A stretch of DNA of 64,000 bases from [Eubacterium] siraeum. GTDB taxonomy: Bacteria > Bacillota > Clostridia > Oscillospirales > Ruminococcaceae. Position 1 is the stretch's first letter. Every line of letters starts with the position of its first letter. The notes below the pieces were generated by a model that saw only the letters and a program-made list of their open reading frames with translations, searched no databases and was not told the DNA's origin. Positions 25,310 through 34,519 of the stretch are shown here, in pieces. The position numbers and the translations under genes were made by a program. Location of the stretch: contig CP102281.1 in assembly GCA_025150425.1 (NCBI GenBank), positions 1,736,001-1,800,000 of the forward strand. The letters run 5' to 3'.

Positions 25310-25800
25310 GTTGCAATCTACATGCACGGGTATAGTGCAAGAGTAAATACCATACAGACGATTACAGCGTATATGTTGCAATCTACATGCACGGGTATAG
25401 TGCAAGTTCAATTTCAAACTGGTACTTCTTGTTTTTCATTTGTTGCAATCTACATGCACGGGTATAGTGCAAGAGCCGCTTTGAAGATATGGCAGAAAGT
25501 GACGCAAGTTGCAATCTACATGCACGGGTATAGTGCAAGACGACAGATACATAGTAACAATAAAATAAGTAACGTTGCAATCTACATGCACGGGTATAGT
25601 GCAAGTATTGAGTCCAGTGAGCGTTCGGCGAGCATTCGTGTTGCAATCTACATGCAAGGGTATAGCGCAAGCCAAACAGCGTATTTTGGATATATTCCAT
25701 TTGTCAAGTTGCAATCTACATGCATGGGTATAGCGCAAGCAGTGGAGCGGAAGTGCTTTTTGTAATATGGCTTGTTGCAATATACACATGGTTTCGTGGA
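25310..25800 (+). CRISPR. CRISPR array: seven 32-bp repeats plus one decayed terminal repeat
   Basis: Repeats start at 25310, 25375, 25442, 25508, 25574, 25640 and 25708. They begin GTTGCAATCTACATGC and end TATAGTGCAAG. Spacers are 33, 35, 34, 34, 34, 36 and 34 bases. Repeats 1-5 are identical; repeats 6 and 7 carry two changes each (including TATAGCGCAAG). The eighth unit at 25774 keeps only GTTGCAAT-like and GG bases. Decay at the right end places the leader side on the left, next to the effector. The repeat ends TTGCA/TGCAA are inverted, as in known Cas12f repeats. Confidence 0.97.
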
Positions 25801-25849
25801 TAATCTCCACATCAAAACGAAAAATTAATTATCTGAGTAAAACAACAAA

Positions 25850-25884
25850 GCGGTGAACGCATAATACGTTCGCCGCCTGTTTTA
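25850..25884 (-). terminator. terminator of the flippase/ATP-grasp operon
   Basis: Stem GCGGTGAACG/CGTTCGCCGC around a 7-base loop, followed on the minus strand by TTTGTTGTTTT (25839-25849), shortly after the stop codon at 25899. Confidence 0.75.
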
Positions 25885-25898
25885 TATCAGCCGTAAAA

Positions 25899-26918
25899 TT
25901 ACTTGAAATATTCCTCACCGAGTATTTCGACAAATCGGGGTCTGACGCCTGTCTTATTGTCGATGTGACCGTAGTTCTGGCACATATCGTAGCTCGGCAG
26001 GGTGTTTCCTTCCACCAGAACAGGTCTTGTGGGAGTTATCGCAACGTCCCAGCCTATGTAGCCGACCTGCGGTACTACAAGAGCCGCCTTTTTGCACATT
26101 TCGACTGCTTCGAAAAACATTGGGATTTCAAAGCCGTTGAATTTTGTATGTGTAAAAGGGTGTTCCTCGTAATATACGCCGGTAGCGTCACAGTAGGCAT
26201 TCTTGTGTATCACACCGTCTGCGCCTATCGAAACATACATACCGCCGCTGCAGATATTGTCAACACAGTTAGTACCGTTGCTCATACGGACAAGAGCATA
26301 CATAAAATGTACCTTTCCGTCATGCAGGAGCGTTACCATACGGATTGTATTGATGGACGAGGGGCTGAGCCTGTCCATCTGTTCATTCTGCTTTATCGTT
26401 TCTTCGACAAGATATTGCTTGTTGTCGCAAAGACGCTTGTAAAGCGCCTCATAATCGGTGTCGGGAGTTACTGTTTCCTTGGTTATGCCCTCGCCGCCGA
26501 ACTGATTTACAGGCTTTGCAAATACAGTTTCACGACCCTTGCAGAATTCACGCAAATCGTCCGCCGTTGCTTTTTCAAGGTTCAGAAAATCTCTGCCGAT
26601 GTATTCTCTGAACGCTTCGTCGAATTCGGATTTGTTATCGAATATATGAAAATACGTCCTGTCATTGCAACGCTTTGAGATGGTTATATTATCGTTCATT
26701 GTCATAAATGTGCGTCTGTTTTTGCCTTTAATATTTGCAAAGCCGAACACACGGTAATCCATATAGCCGACAGAATAGCGGAAAATGCACCATATCATAT
26801 CAAAGAACATTATGAATCTGTTCTTGCCCGTTTCCTTATGAATCGTTCCGATATAGCCGAACATACGTTTAAAGCTGCCTGCAAACAGCCTGCGGAAGAA
26901 TGTCTTTAACTTTGTCAT
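25899..26918 (-). CDS. sugar-transfer-associated ATP-grasp protein
   Basis: A 339-residue protein of the ATP-grasp family linked to glycan biosynthesis (PF14397-like). Motifs include VFAKPVNQFGGEGITK (the ATP-binding lysine and Gly-rich loop), YLVEETIKQNEQMDRLSPSS, NTIRMVTL and the metal-binding end GWDVAITPTRPVLVEGN. It may ligate an amino acid or similar group to a cell-surface sugar; the substrate is unknown. The start follows AAGAGGTTTTGTAA, 16 bases after the flippase stop, so the two genes form an operon. Confidence 0.85.
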   Translation of the reverse strand: MTKLKTFFRRLFAGSFKRMFGYIGTIHKETGKNRFIMFFDMIWCIFRYSVGYMDYRVFGFANIKGKNRRTFMTMNDNITISKRCNDRTYFHIFDNKSEFDEAFREYIGRDFLNLEKATADDLREFCKGRETVFAKPVNQFGGEGITKETVTPDTDYEALYKRLCDNKQYLVEETIKQNEQMDRLSPSSINTIRMVTLLHDGKVHFMYALVRMSNGTNCVDNICSGGMYVSIGADGVIHKNAYCDATGVYYEEHPFTHTKFNGFEIPMFFEAVEMCKKAALVVPQVGYIGWDVAITPTRPVLVEGNTLPSYDMCQNYGHIDNKTGVRPRFVEILGEEYFK

Positions 26919-26934
26919 TTACAAAACCTCTTGT

Positions 26935-28473
26935 TTATAATCTGAGTAACTTTGATAATATCTTATATATTATGCGTTTAAGCGGAGAAGTTACAATCTC
27001 CTTCTCTCTCGGAGTAAGTCCTATAAGCCATACCGATACTATAAATATCACAACGTAGATAACGCCCCAGAACAGTATTCCGAGATAGCCCGAAGCGTGA
27101 GCAAGGCAGGCAATCAGTATCGCCGCTATCGCAGGAACGACAAGCGATGGAAGAAGCGCTGTAATCCTCCTCCAGAATCTCGGAATATCAAGTCCGATAT
27201 ATTTATTGTAATACCAGTTCATTATAAGTCCGTTGCCGATAAAAACAGGGATAGCCGTACCTATCGCCACACCGACGGCGCCGAACAGGGCGCACAGCGG
27301 TATACTTATCACTATATTAAGCACGGCGACAAGCACATATACAAGCGAGCGGAATTTGTGCATATTTTTTGCTCGCAGAATTTCGATGCCGAGATTCTGA
27401 ATACTCGGAAGAATAGTCGGTATGAACAGCAAAAGCGCAATAACAAATGCGTTTGCGTTGGCTTCACCCGCCCACAGAAGAACGAAGGGATAGCCTACCG
27501 CCACGAATCCGAACAGAATCATTGTGAGGATGGTAAACTGAAAACGTCCGACACGGATAAACAGATCGCTTATCTGCTTGTCGGGGACTTTATTTGCCAC
27601 CATCTGATGAACTCTGGGGGTGAGTATTCCCGAAAACGTGGTAGCCATAGACATATAGTAGATGTTGAGCTGTGAAGCTACGTTGTAGGTCGCTACCTCG
27701 TTTGAGCCGTGCATCCATGCAAGCAGGAGCTTATCGACGCTCCAGTTCAGCTGATCGACCACAATGCCGACAAATACCCAGCCTGTGAACTTGAACATTG
27801 ATTTGAGTAGCTTGAAATCAAAGTCACGGAAATAAAACCGTATAGCAAGCTTTTTGTTGCAGTATATGATATTCAGCAAGCCCGAAAACAGCGTGAACGC
27901 AAGGCTCATATACGCTATAGCCTCAGAGCGAAGCCCTATCATCAGAAGGGGTATTATAAGCAGGGGGTTGATTACCGACTTTACTATGGCAAGCAGTTTA
28001 AGAAAAATGTACCGCTCGTTGACCATAGTATTCGATTCAAATACGCTAAGCGGAAAGCTGACCGCCGCTGTGACGGTCATAATATACATAAGTCTTACGG
28101 CAAGCTCTATCTCCTCTTCTGTCAGCTTCTGACCGAATGCCAGACGGGGATTTGCGGCTATCGTAAATCCGACTATCAGCACAAGTACGCCGAGCAGGGA
28201 GTATATGACAAGGAACATACCGTTCAGCTTTGCCATATTGTATTTGTCGTTCGCTTCCTTGTATCTTGTATAGAATCTTGTGTACGCACTGCCCAGACCG
28301 AAGCTGAAAAGATTCAGATACGATACCATAGGAAGAACTATGGAGTAAACGCCGTATTCGCTTTGTCCGAGCCTTTCTATCATTATAGGCGTGTAGACAA
28401 GCGAAACAACCGTACCCAGTATCAGCGACAGATATGAGAGGAGCGAGCCCATTTTTATCTGATCAATTTTCAT
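26935..28473 (-). CDS. polysaccharide flippase (Wzx/PST family)
   Basis: A 512-residue polytopic membrane protein with about 14 hydrophobic segments of the MOP superfamily. The N-terminus (GSLLSYLSLILGTVVSLVYT then PIMIERLGQSEYGVYSI) is typical of lipid-linked oligosaccharide flippases. Frame-wise it could begin at a TTG (28479), but the ATG at 28473 has AGGA at better spacing. It works with the ATP-grasp gene downstream, probably in export and decoration of a surface glycan. No glycosyltransferases accompany it here. Confidence 0.9.
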   Translation of the reverse strand: MKIDQIKMGSLLSYLSLILGTVVSLVYTPIMIERLGQSEYGVYSIVLPMVSYLNLFSFGLGSAYTRFYTRYKEANDKYNMAKLNGMFLVIYSLLGVLVLIVGFTIAANPRLAFGQKLTEEEIELAVRLMYIMTVTAAVSFPLSVFESNTMVNERYIFLKLLAIVKSVINPLLIIPLLMIGLRSEAIAYMSLAFTLFSGLLNIIYCNKKLAIRFYFRDFDFKLLKSMFKFTGWVFVGIVVDQLNWSVDKLLLAWMHGSNEVATYNVASQLNIYYMSMATTFSGILTPRVHQMVANKVPDKQISDLFIRVGRFQFTILTMILFGFVAVGYPFVLLWAGEANANAFVIALLLFIPTILPSIQNLGIEILRAKNMHKFRSLVYVLVAVLNIVISIPLCALFGAVGVAIGTAIPVFIGNGLIMNWYYNKYIGLDIPRFWRRITALLPSLVVPAIAAILIACLAHASGYLGILFWGVIYVVIFIVSVWLIGLTPREKEIVTSPLKRIIYKILSKLLRL

Positions 28474-28502
28474 TCGCAATTTTCCTGTAAATTCATTTTA
28501 TC

Positions 28503-28565
28503 TTAAAACGTTTTAAAAACAGTATTCTAAATTCATATTTTAACATATTTTATGGGGTTTGTAAA
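28503..28565 (-). promoter_or_regulatory. promoter and palindromic site upstream of the flippase
   Basis: Minus strand: TTTACA (28560-28565), 17 bases, TAAAAT (28537-28542). Between promoter and start lies the perfect palindrome TTAAAACGTTTTAA (28503-28516), which could be an operator in the leader. Confidence 0.45.
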
Positions 28566-28815
28566 GGAAAAATGCGAGAAGTCAGGATAATCTGCGTTTT
28601 CTCTGAAATATAAAGAATATAACACAGATAACAAGGAGAACGGGAAATATTAGCGGGAAGCCAAGACCTGTTTTCAAGGCACCGCATAATTATAAGTGAA
28701 ACACCATTTTTCAATCGCCGAAACGGTTTTCGGTTAAGCAATTACACAAATTTGCTTTTTTGCACAAAACGAACCGCTTTGTATTAGTGAAATCTAATAA
28801 AATCGCTACAAACGC
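28566..28815. other. intergenic region without a recognised gene
   Basis: About 250 AT-rich bases between the divergent flippase and GGDEF promoters. A 63-codon minus-strand frame (28550-28741) has no Shine-Dalgarno and no recognisable content. Confidence 0.6.
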
Positions 28816-28844
28816 TTTACTATCAGACAAAAATATGATATAAT
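28816..28844 (+). promoter_or_regulatory. probable promoter for the GGDEF receptor
   Basis: TTTACT (28816-28821), 17 bases, TATAAT (28839-28844), about 80 bases upstream of the start. Confidence 0.55.
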
Positions 28845-28925
28845 ATCCTGAGAATTAGTATGACCATCGTCCGTAAAGGATAGGAATATACCGTAAAAGA
28901 CGTGGGAAAGGTTGGTTATTTTTTT

Positions 28926-31076
28926 ATGAAAATCAAGAGCTTACTGATCACGGTACTTGCGTGCTTTGTAATCATTCCGTCTGTTGCATTTGCTTGTATC
29001 GCAGATGTTGAGATGAATAAACTTGCCATGAAGAATTACAAGCAGACAGCGCAATCTATGGCTGAAAATCAGACATATAACATATCGGAGTATTTCCGTA
29101 TAATTTCGGCGAGTGCAAAGCAGATAGCCGACAATCCGGATATACTGAGCTTCGACAAGGAAAAAAATCCTACAACTACAGACGCTTTGTCTATTTATTC
29201 AAATATAGCTTCTGCCGACAATCCAAATGTCAGAATCGACAGAATTATGATTGTCAACAAGAGCGACTTCAGACCCGTTGTCGGAACAAACGAAGATTTT
29301 AACGATCTTACCAGAGATGACGTGCTGTACGGTACTCTCAAAAAAATATGTGCAAGAAAAGACGGAGAGGTTACATTCTATACTCCCGATGTATATACAA
29401 ACTTCAATGAAGGCGACAAGGAAAAGAACGATCCTCTCTTCCCCGGAAAAACAGCAAACGGCCTGCGACTTGTGGTAAAGTATTCAGTCGGCGACTATTA
29501 TATAGTAACATTCTTCAATAACACTGCCCTCAAGTCATTCGCAACCTCTTCTCAGTTTGCAAACAACAGTAAGCTGGTACTGATAGATCCTAACGGCTCG
29601 ATTATGCACGACAGCTACATAGGCAATACTTCGGACAAGAAGAACAGCGCTTATCTCAAGTTTACGGAAGCCGCACAGACCGGCTCTGCTGTCGAGGTCG
29701 ACAACTTCAAGGGTACAGACAGCGGTGTTATTCCCACAATCAGCTTTACTTCAAAGATGCCTACCATAAATGAAGGCGAAGAAGGCAACTGGACGCTTGC
29801 GATAATTGCAGAAACCGATAAGGCATATACCTTGTCGGGTGAAGCGATGGGTGCCATTGTCGGCATGATAGTATTAGTTGCGATTATTTTCACAGCAGGT
29901 GCAATCGTACTGGTATTCATTATAACAAAGCCTATCAAGGTTATCGAAGAAACGCTTGTAAAGGTACACAGAGGCGACCACGAGGCAAGAATCAACGTTA
30001 TCGCAAACAACGAGTATGGTCAGATTGCCCGTACATTCAACGATCTTATAGATGATATTGTTGTAAGTGAAGGAAGATACCGTACTATTATCGAAATGTC
30101 GGATAACATAATCTTTGAGTGGAATTTCAAGTCTAACGATGTATTCTTCTCAAATAACTTCAACAAGAAGTTCAGCTACCGTGCCCCCTCCGACCACTTC
30201 GGTGACAGCTTCCTTCTTAAAGTTAAGGTTCATCCTGAGGACAACGACCGTTATCACAAGGATCTCGAAAAGCTGTCAAAGGGCGAGGAATTCGAAGGCA
30301 ACGAATATCGCTGGAAGAACATCTACGGCGACTATATATGGATACTTATGCGTACTGCAACTATCCGTGACAGAGATGGAAACATTGCTAAGATTGTCGG
30401 CGTTATCGTTGATATTGACCGTGCAAAGAAGAGTGAAAAACTCCTTACGGAAAGAGCAAGCTACGACAGCCTTACCGGTCTTTATAACCGTGAATCCATC
30501 GAGCGTACCATTGATAATGAGATCGAGCTTATCAATGTCCGCAAGAGCGAGGTGGCAATTCTGTTCATTGACGTTGATGACTTCAAGATTTACAACGACA
30601 AATACAGCCACGCTACCGGTGATCAGGTACTGAAATTCGTTGCAAATACAATCAATTTTGTAATCAAGGGATTCGGTACTGCGGGCCGTTACGGCGGTGA
30701 TGAATTTGTAGCCTGCGTAAGAAACATTGAAACAAACGAGCCTACAAGAGTAGCCCGTGATATTCTGTCGGGACTTAAGGAAGGCTTTACATCGGATAAC
30801 GGCGACAAGCTCAGCGTCAATGCAAGTATCGGTATTTCAATCATCAAGGATTCTTCGATGCACGTTGATGAGATAATCGGTATGGCTGACGATGCAATGT
30901 ACAAAATCAAGAAGAACGGTAAGTCGAACTTCGGTATTCTCAACAAGGAAATGGTTGAAAGACCCGTTCCTGACAAGGTTGACGAGGAAGACGTTATCGG
31001 CGGAAGCAATAGCAACAATATCGGTGATTCCGTTGCTCCTGATACAGCTAATGATACTGCAGAACAGCAGCAGTAA
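28926..31076 (+). CDS. membrane diguanylate cyclase with Cache-like sensor, HAMP, PAS and GGDEF
   Basis: A 716-residue protein. An N-terminal signal/TM segment (LLITVLACFVIIPSVAFACI) precedes a 280-residue extracellular sensor. TM2 (about 300-325) leads to a HAMP (about 330-380), a PAS/PAC domain (about 385-500, ending GNIAKIVGVIVDIDRAKKSE) and a GGDEF domain with intact active site RYGGDEFVACV (about residue 605). It should make c-di-GMP. No RxxD inhibitory site is obvious. The Asn/Asp/Gln-rich C-terminus is unstructured. The start at 28926 is chosen because GGAAAGG precedes it; a GTG at 28902 is also open. Confidence 0.92.
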   Translation: MKIKSLLITVLACFVIIPSVAFACIADVEMNKLAMKNYKQTAQSMAENQTYNISEYFRIISASAKQIADNPDILSFDKEKNPTTTDALSIYSNIASADNPNVRIDRIMIVNKSDFRPVVGTNEDFNDLTRDDVLYGTLKKICARKDGEVTFYTPDVYTNFNEGDKEKNDPLFPGKTANGLRLVVKYSVGDYYIVTFFNNTALKSFATSSQFANNSKLVLIDPNGSIMHDSYIGNTSDKKNSAYLKFTEAAQTGSAVEVDNFKGTDSGVIPTISFTSKMPTINEGEEGNWTLAIIAETDKAYTLSGEAMGAIVGMIVLVAIIFTAGAIVLVFIITKPIKVIEETLVKVHRGDHEARINVIANNEYGQIARTFNDLIDDIVVSEGRYRTIIEMSDNIIFEWNFKSNDVFFSNNFNKKFSYRAPSDHFGDSFLLKVKVHPEDNDRYHKDLEKLSKGEEFEGNEYRWKNIYGDYIWILMRTATIRDRDGNIAKIVGVIVDIDRAKKSEKLLTERASYDSLTGLYNRESIERTIDNEIELINVRKSEVAILFIDVDDFKIYNDKYSHATGDQVLKFVANTINFVIKGFGTAGRYGGDEFVACVRNIETNEPTRVARDILSGLKEGFTSDNGDKLSVNASIGISIIKDSSMHVDEIIGMADDAMYKIKKNGKSNFGILNKEMVERPVPDKVDEEDVIGGSNSNNIGDSVAPDTANDTAEQQQ

Positions 31077-31085
31077 TTAAAGTTA

Positions 31086-31120
31086 AAAAGAGTGTTGCGA
31101 AAGTGACACTCTTTTTTTTT
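31086..31120 (+). terminator. terminator of the GGDEF receptor gene
   Basis: Stem AAAAGAGTGT/ACACTCTTTT followed by a long T run, 10 bases after the stop. Confidence 0.93.
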
Positions 31121-31152
31121 CGGAATCTGATTGATTTGTCAAAGGAGGCTAT

Positions 31153-31590
31153 ATGATAAGAGAAGTCAATGAAGATGAATACGAACAGCTGATGAGCCTT
31201 TATTGTCAGCTGCACGAAACAAGCGTACCGGAATATAAGGGCAAAACCAAAGAACTGTGGCAAAGGCTTGTGAGTAATCCCGACTATCACTTAATAGCAG
31301 CTGAGGAGGACGGGAAGATTGTATCTACCTGTACCTGCATAATAGTGCCGAATATGACGCACGGGCCTCGTCCTTATGCGTTTGTTGAGAATGTAGTGAC
31401 AGACAGCGGATATCGTGGCAGAGGGCTTGCTACTGCGTGTCTTGAAAGGGCAAAGGAGATAGCGAAGGCTGAAAACTGCTACAGGCTTATACTTATGACA
31501 GGCTCAAAACTCGATAGCACGCTGAATTTCTACCGTAAGGCAGGTTATGACGATAAGGAAAAGACAGGTTTTATACAATATTTAGATTAA
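31153..31590 (+). CDS. GNAT-family N-acetyltransferase
   Basis: A 145-residue cytoplasmic acetyl-CoA-dependent transferase. The acetyl-CoA loop is VVTDSGYRGRGLATACLERA (the Q/RxxGxG/A pattern RGRGLA). The preceding strand PYAFVENVV and the C-terminal FYRKAGYDD are standard. Substrate unknown. The start follows AAAGGAGGCTAT. Followed by a duplicated terminator hairpin. Confidence 0.9.
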   Translation: MIREVNEDEYEQLMSLYCQLHETSVPEYKGKTKELWQRLVSNPDYHLIAAEEDGKIVSTCTCIIVPNMTHGPRPYAFVENVVTDSGYRGRGLATACLERAKEIAKAENCYRLILMTGSKLDSTLNFYRKAGYDDKEKTGFIQYLD

Positions 31591-31593
31591 AAC

Positions 31594-31632
31594 GAATGAG
31601 CCGTTTACAAAAAAGCAAATGGCTCGTTTCAG
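31594..31632 (+). terminator. terminator of the acetyltransferase gene (duplicated, copy 1)
   Basis: Stem GAGCCGTTT/AAATGGCTC with an A-rich loop, then GTTTC. A near-identical copy lies at 31909-31948 beyond the repeat element. Confidence 0.7.
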
Positions 31633-31908
31633 TTTGTAAAAAAGTCTGTATTTATAAAAATAGAGCAAATTCTCTATCCCTATAAGAACGTTTTGTGGGC
31701 TTTGCGTCCTTGCAAAGCCCTTGGGCATACACGCCCGGCGTCCGTGCCGGGGCTGAGTGTGGGGCTGCCGCCCTCACCCCGCTTGGGGCTACGCCCAAAG
31801 CAAGGACGCTTTGGTTGCTTGCCAAAAGTTTTGCACGATGCAAAACCAACATAGCAAGCAACGCTAAACACCCATTTTTAAAAATTATATAGATTTATCG
31901 ACAGTCTG
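31630..31908 (-). repeat. MITE-like dispersed repeat, copy B (279 bp)
   Basis: Read on the minus strand it starts CAGACTGTCGATAAATC and continues CTATATAATTTTTAAAAATG, GTTTAGCGTTGCTTGC, GTGCAAAACTTTTGGCAAGC and a GC-rich interior shared with copy A (CCCGGCGTCCGTGCCGGGGC). It ends with TATAGGGATAG and an inverted CAGTTTGTAAAAAAG. Open frames inside are short and lack start signals. Confidence 0.75.
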
Positions 31909-31948
31909 GAATGAGCCGTTTGCAAAAAAAGCAAACGGCTCGTTTCAG
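31909..31948 (+). terminator. second copy of the acetyltransferase terminator
   Basis: Stem GAGCCGTTTGC/GCAAACGGCTC with an A loop, about 92 percent identical to 31594-31632. It starts at the very edge of repeat copy B. Confidence 0.7.
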
Positions 31949-32025
31949 CTATATCAAAAGGCTTTTTAACGTTATCCGTCTGAATTACCGATTTGGCTGT
32001 CAATACACTAATTCTATGATTTCTA

Positions 32026-32054
32026 TTGACTTGAAAGCCAAAAAAGGTTATACT
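32026..32054 (+). promoter_or_regulatory. sigma-A promoter for the REC-HD-GYP-GGDEF operon
   Basis: TTGACT (32026-32031), 17 bases, TATACT (32049-32054), about 54 bases upstream of the GTG. Confidence 0.75.
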
Positions 32055-32107
32055 TAAATATAGTGATAATAAAATCTGATAACTATAATCTGCAAAGGAG
32101 GGATAAT

Positions 32108-34519
32108 GTGAATAATGCGGCGGAAAAGAACGCCCGTATACTTATTGTTGACGACTCTGAGATGAACCGTGATATGCTGAGCGATATGCTGAGCGATGAT
32201 TATGATATTGTCGAAGCGGCTGACGGAGAAGAAGCGCTCAGCATCCTCAAAGAGCGTGTATATGATATAGATCTCGTTCTGCTTGATATAATAATGCCTG
32301 CTGTTGACGGATTCGGTGTGCTTGATGTTATGAAACGCTATCACTGGATAGATAACACTCCTGTAATAATGATTTCCTCCGAAACATCGCAGAGCTACAT
32401 CCGAAAAGCGTTCGAACTCGGTGTTACCGACTATATTATCAGACCGTTTGACAGCTTTATCATACACAAACGTGTTTCGAATACGCTTATGCTCTACCGC
32501 AAGCAGAAAAAGCTGCTAAGTGCCCTTGAGGAGCAGGTTTACGAGAACGAAAAGAACAACAGTATGATGATAAACGTTCTTGCCCATATCGTTGAATTCA
32601 GAAACGGCGAGAGCGGAATGCACGTTCATCACATAAAACAGCTTACATCTATACTTCTGCAGAATCTTATCGAAAAGACGGACAAGTATCACCTTACAGA
32701 AAACGATATACTGCTTATCAGCACAGCATCCTCCCTGCACGATATAGGAAAAATCTCGATAGACGACAAGATACTCAACAAGCCAGGAAGACTGACGGCG
32801 GAAGAATTTGAGGTTATAAAAACTCACTCGGTCATCGGTGCGGAAATGCTTAACGATCTGCATAACACGCACAACTATCCCCTTTTTGACAAAGCCTATG
32901 AGATATGTCGCTGGCACCACGAGAGATATGACGGAAAAGGCTATCCCGACGGGCTGAAAGGCGAGGAGATACCTATCTCGGCTCAGGTCACTTCTCTTGC
33001 GGATGTATATGACGCACTGACAAGCAACCGATGCTATAAAAAGGCGTTTTCGCACGAAAAAGCGATGGAAATGATACTCGACGGGCAATGCGGTGCTTTC
33101 AACCCTGTGCTTCTTCAGTGCCTTAAGGACTGTGAAAAGCAGATCCTTGCGGAGTTTTCAGACTCGATAGACACAACTCAGGACGACAGACTGCTCATCC
33201 GTGCGACCGAGGAGCTTGTAGAAAACAAGATTTCTTCGGACAAAATCGACTTCTCCGCTCACCTGCCTATTGCCGCAAGAGATCGCTGGAATTTCTTCTC
33301 TGACGGCTCGGGAGAAATTCAGTTTGAGTATGACGCAATACTTGATGTACTGCGATTGACCAAATACGGCGCTAAGGTACTGGGACTTCAGGAGCTGACT
33401 ATGCATCCGAGAGGTCTTAAGCAGGGTTATCTCGGCGCACAGAATATACAGACTATACTGGACGCTATGCAAAGCGAGGCTTCTTTAGAAAAGCCTGTCG
33501 TAAAAATAAAGAAGCATATTTCGCTAAACGGGCCACGTCGCTGGTACGAAATAAGGATAAGGACGCTCTGGAGCAACGAGGAAAATCCGAAATATACGGG
33601 TATACTCGGCAGAATAATTGATATAAATGACAGCGAGCTTGCTATTGTTCGTCCCGAATACCGCATTTCAGAAAACGACGACGCAGAAATAAGGCAAACG
33701 ATAAGCAAGCTGACTCAGGTATTCGATGTGGTAAGACTGGTCGATATAACCGACAACGAAATCGTCAGAAGCGGCTGTAAGCCCGGCAACGAGGAAATGA
33801 TAAACGCTTGCCGTGGGGATAAATGCTATGCGATATGGGGCAAGACACAGCGTTGCAAGAACTGCGTATCGTCAAAGGCTTTTGAAAAGCGTGGGCAGGT
33901 CAGCAAGCTGGAATTTGCCGACGACAGCATATTCCAGATAATTTCAAAATATGTTGAAATCAGCGGAAAGCCGTATGTGCTTGAGATGATATACAAGGAT
34001 AATGACGGCGTTCTGCTCGGTGCTTACGGTAAAACCGATTTTATGGACAATATCGTAAACTATAACAGACAGCTGTATCACGATGCGCTGACAGGCACTT
34101 ACAACCGCCGTTATTATGAAGAACAGGCTAAATCCATGCGTTATATTGACGCTGTTGCGATGCTTGACGCTAACAATTTCAAGGGCATAAACGATCATTA
34201 CGGACACGCCGCAGGAGATTGCATGCTGAAGGCGGTATGCGAAAGCATAAAGGAATGTATAAGAAGCAGTGATATTCTTATAAGGCTTGGCGGCGATGAG
34301 TTTGTGCTTCTTATGGCTAATATTCCCGAAATTGTGTTTTATCAGAAAATTTCGGAGATAAAGCAAAGAATCTCGGAAATAAAGCTGCCTGATTACCCTG
34401 ATATTAAATGTGCCGCCGCTATCGGCGGTGTGTACGGAATCCAACCGATAGAAAACGCATTGACAGAAGCAGACAGACTTATGTATTTAGATAAGAACGC
34501 TTCAAAGGAGGGAAAATGA
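32108..34519 (+). CDS. response regulator with REC, HD-GYP, PAS-like and GGDEF domains
   Basis: An 803-residue cytoplasmic hybrid. The receiver at about residues 9-130 has phosphoacceptor Asp60 (LVLLDIIMP). The HD-GYP phosphodiesterase at about 165-360 has SLHDIGKISIDD and HHERYDGKGYPDGLKGEEIP, so all metal-binding residues are present. A PAS-like region at about 400-500 and a Cys-containing segment (CRGDKCYAIWGKTQRCKNC) follow. The GGDEF domain at about 655-800 has active site RLGGDEFVLLM. It therefore carries both c-di-GMP-making and c-di-GMP-degrading signatures under one receiver. The start is GTG at 32108, supported by AAAGGAGG; the frame runs upstream to 32063 without a ribosome site. 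It overlaps the HPt gene by 4 bases. Confidence 0.93.
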   Translation: MNNAAEKNARILIVDDSEMNRDMLSDMLSDDYDIVEAADGEEALSILKERVYDIDLVLLDIIMPAVDGFGVLDVMKRYHWIDNTPVIMISSETSQSYIRKAFELGVTDYIIRPFDSFIIHKRVSNTLMLYRKQKKLLSALEEQVYENEKNNSMMINVLAHIVEFRNGESGMHVHHIKQLTSILLQNLIEKTDKYHLTENDILLISTASSLHDIGKISIDDKILNKPGRLTAEEFEVIKTHSVIGAEMLNDLHNTHNYPLFDKAYEICRWHHERYDGKGYPDGLKGEEIPISAQVTSLADVYDALTSNRCYKKAFSHEKAMEMILDGQCGAFNPVLLQCLKDCEKQILAEFSDSIDTTQDDRLLIRATEELVENKISSDKIDFSAHLPIAARDRWNFFSDGSGEIQFEYDAILDVLRLTKYGAKVLGLQELTMHPRGLKQGYLGAQNIQTILDAMQSEASLEKPVVKIKKHISLNGPRRWYEIRIRTLWSNEENPKYTGILGRIIDINDSELAIVRPEYRISENDDAEIRQTISKLTQVFDVVRLVDITDNEIVRSGCKPGNEEMINACRGDKCYAIWGKTQRCKNCVSSKAFEKRGQVSKLEFADDSIFQIISKYVEISGKPYVLEMIYKDNDGVLLGAYGKTDFMDNIVNYNRQLYHDALTGTYNRRYYEEQAKSMRYIDAVAMLDANNFKGINDHYGHAAGDCMLKAVCESIKECIRSSDILIRLGGDEFVLLMANIPEIVFYQKISEIKQRISEIKLPDYPDIKCAAAIGGVYGIQPIENALTEADRLMYLDKNASKEGK

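Noticed and set aside
25262-25765. 167-codon open frame and minus-strand frames across 25.38-25.81 kb
   Set aside because: They are translations of the CRISPR array; the repeated VAIYMHGYSA pattern is the repeat itself.
28846-28925. c-di-GMP riboswitch upstream of the GGDEF gene
   Set aside because: The leader is too short and lacks the conserved GEMM sequence blocks.
31652-31892. Three small frames in repeat copy B
   Set aside because: Same reason: shared only with the repeat modules, no ribosome sites.
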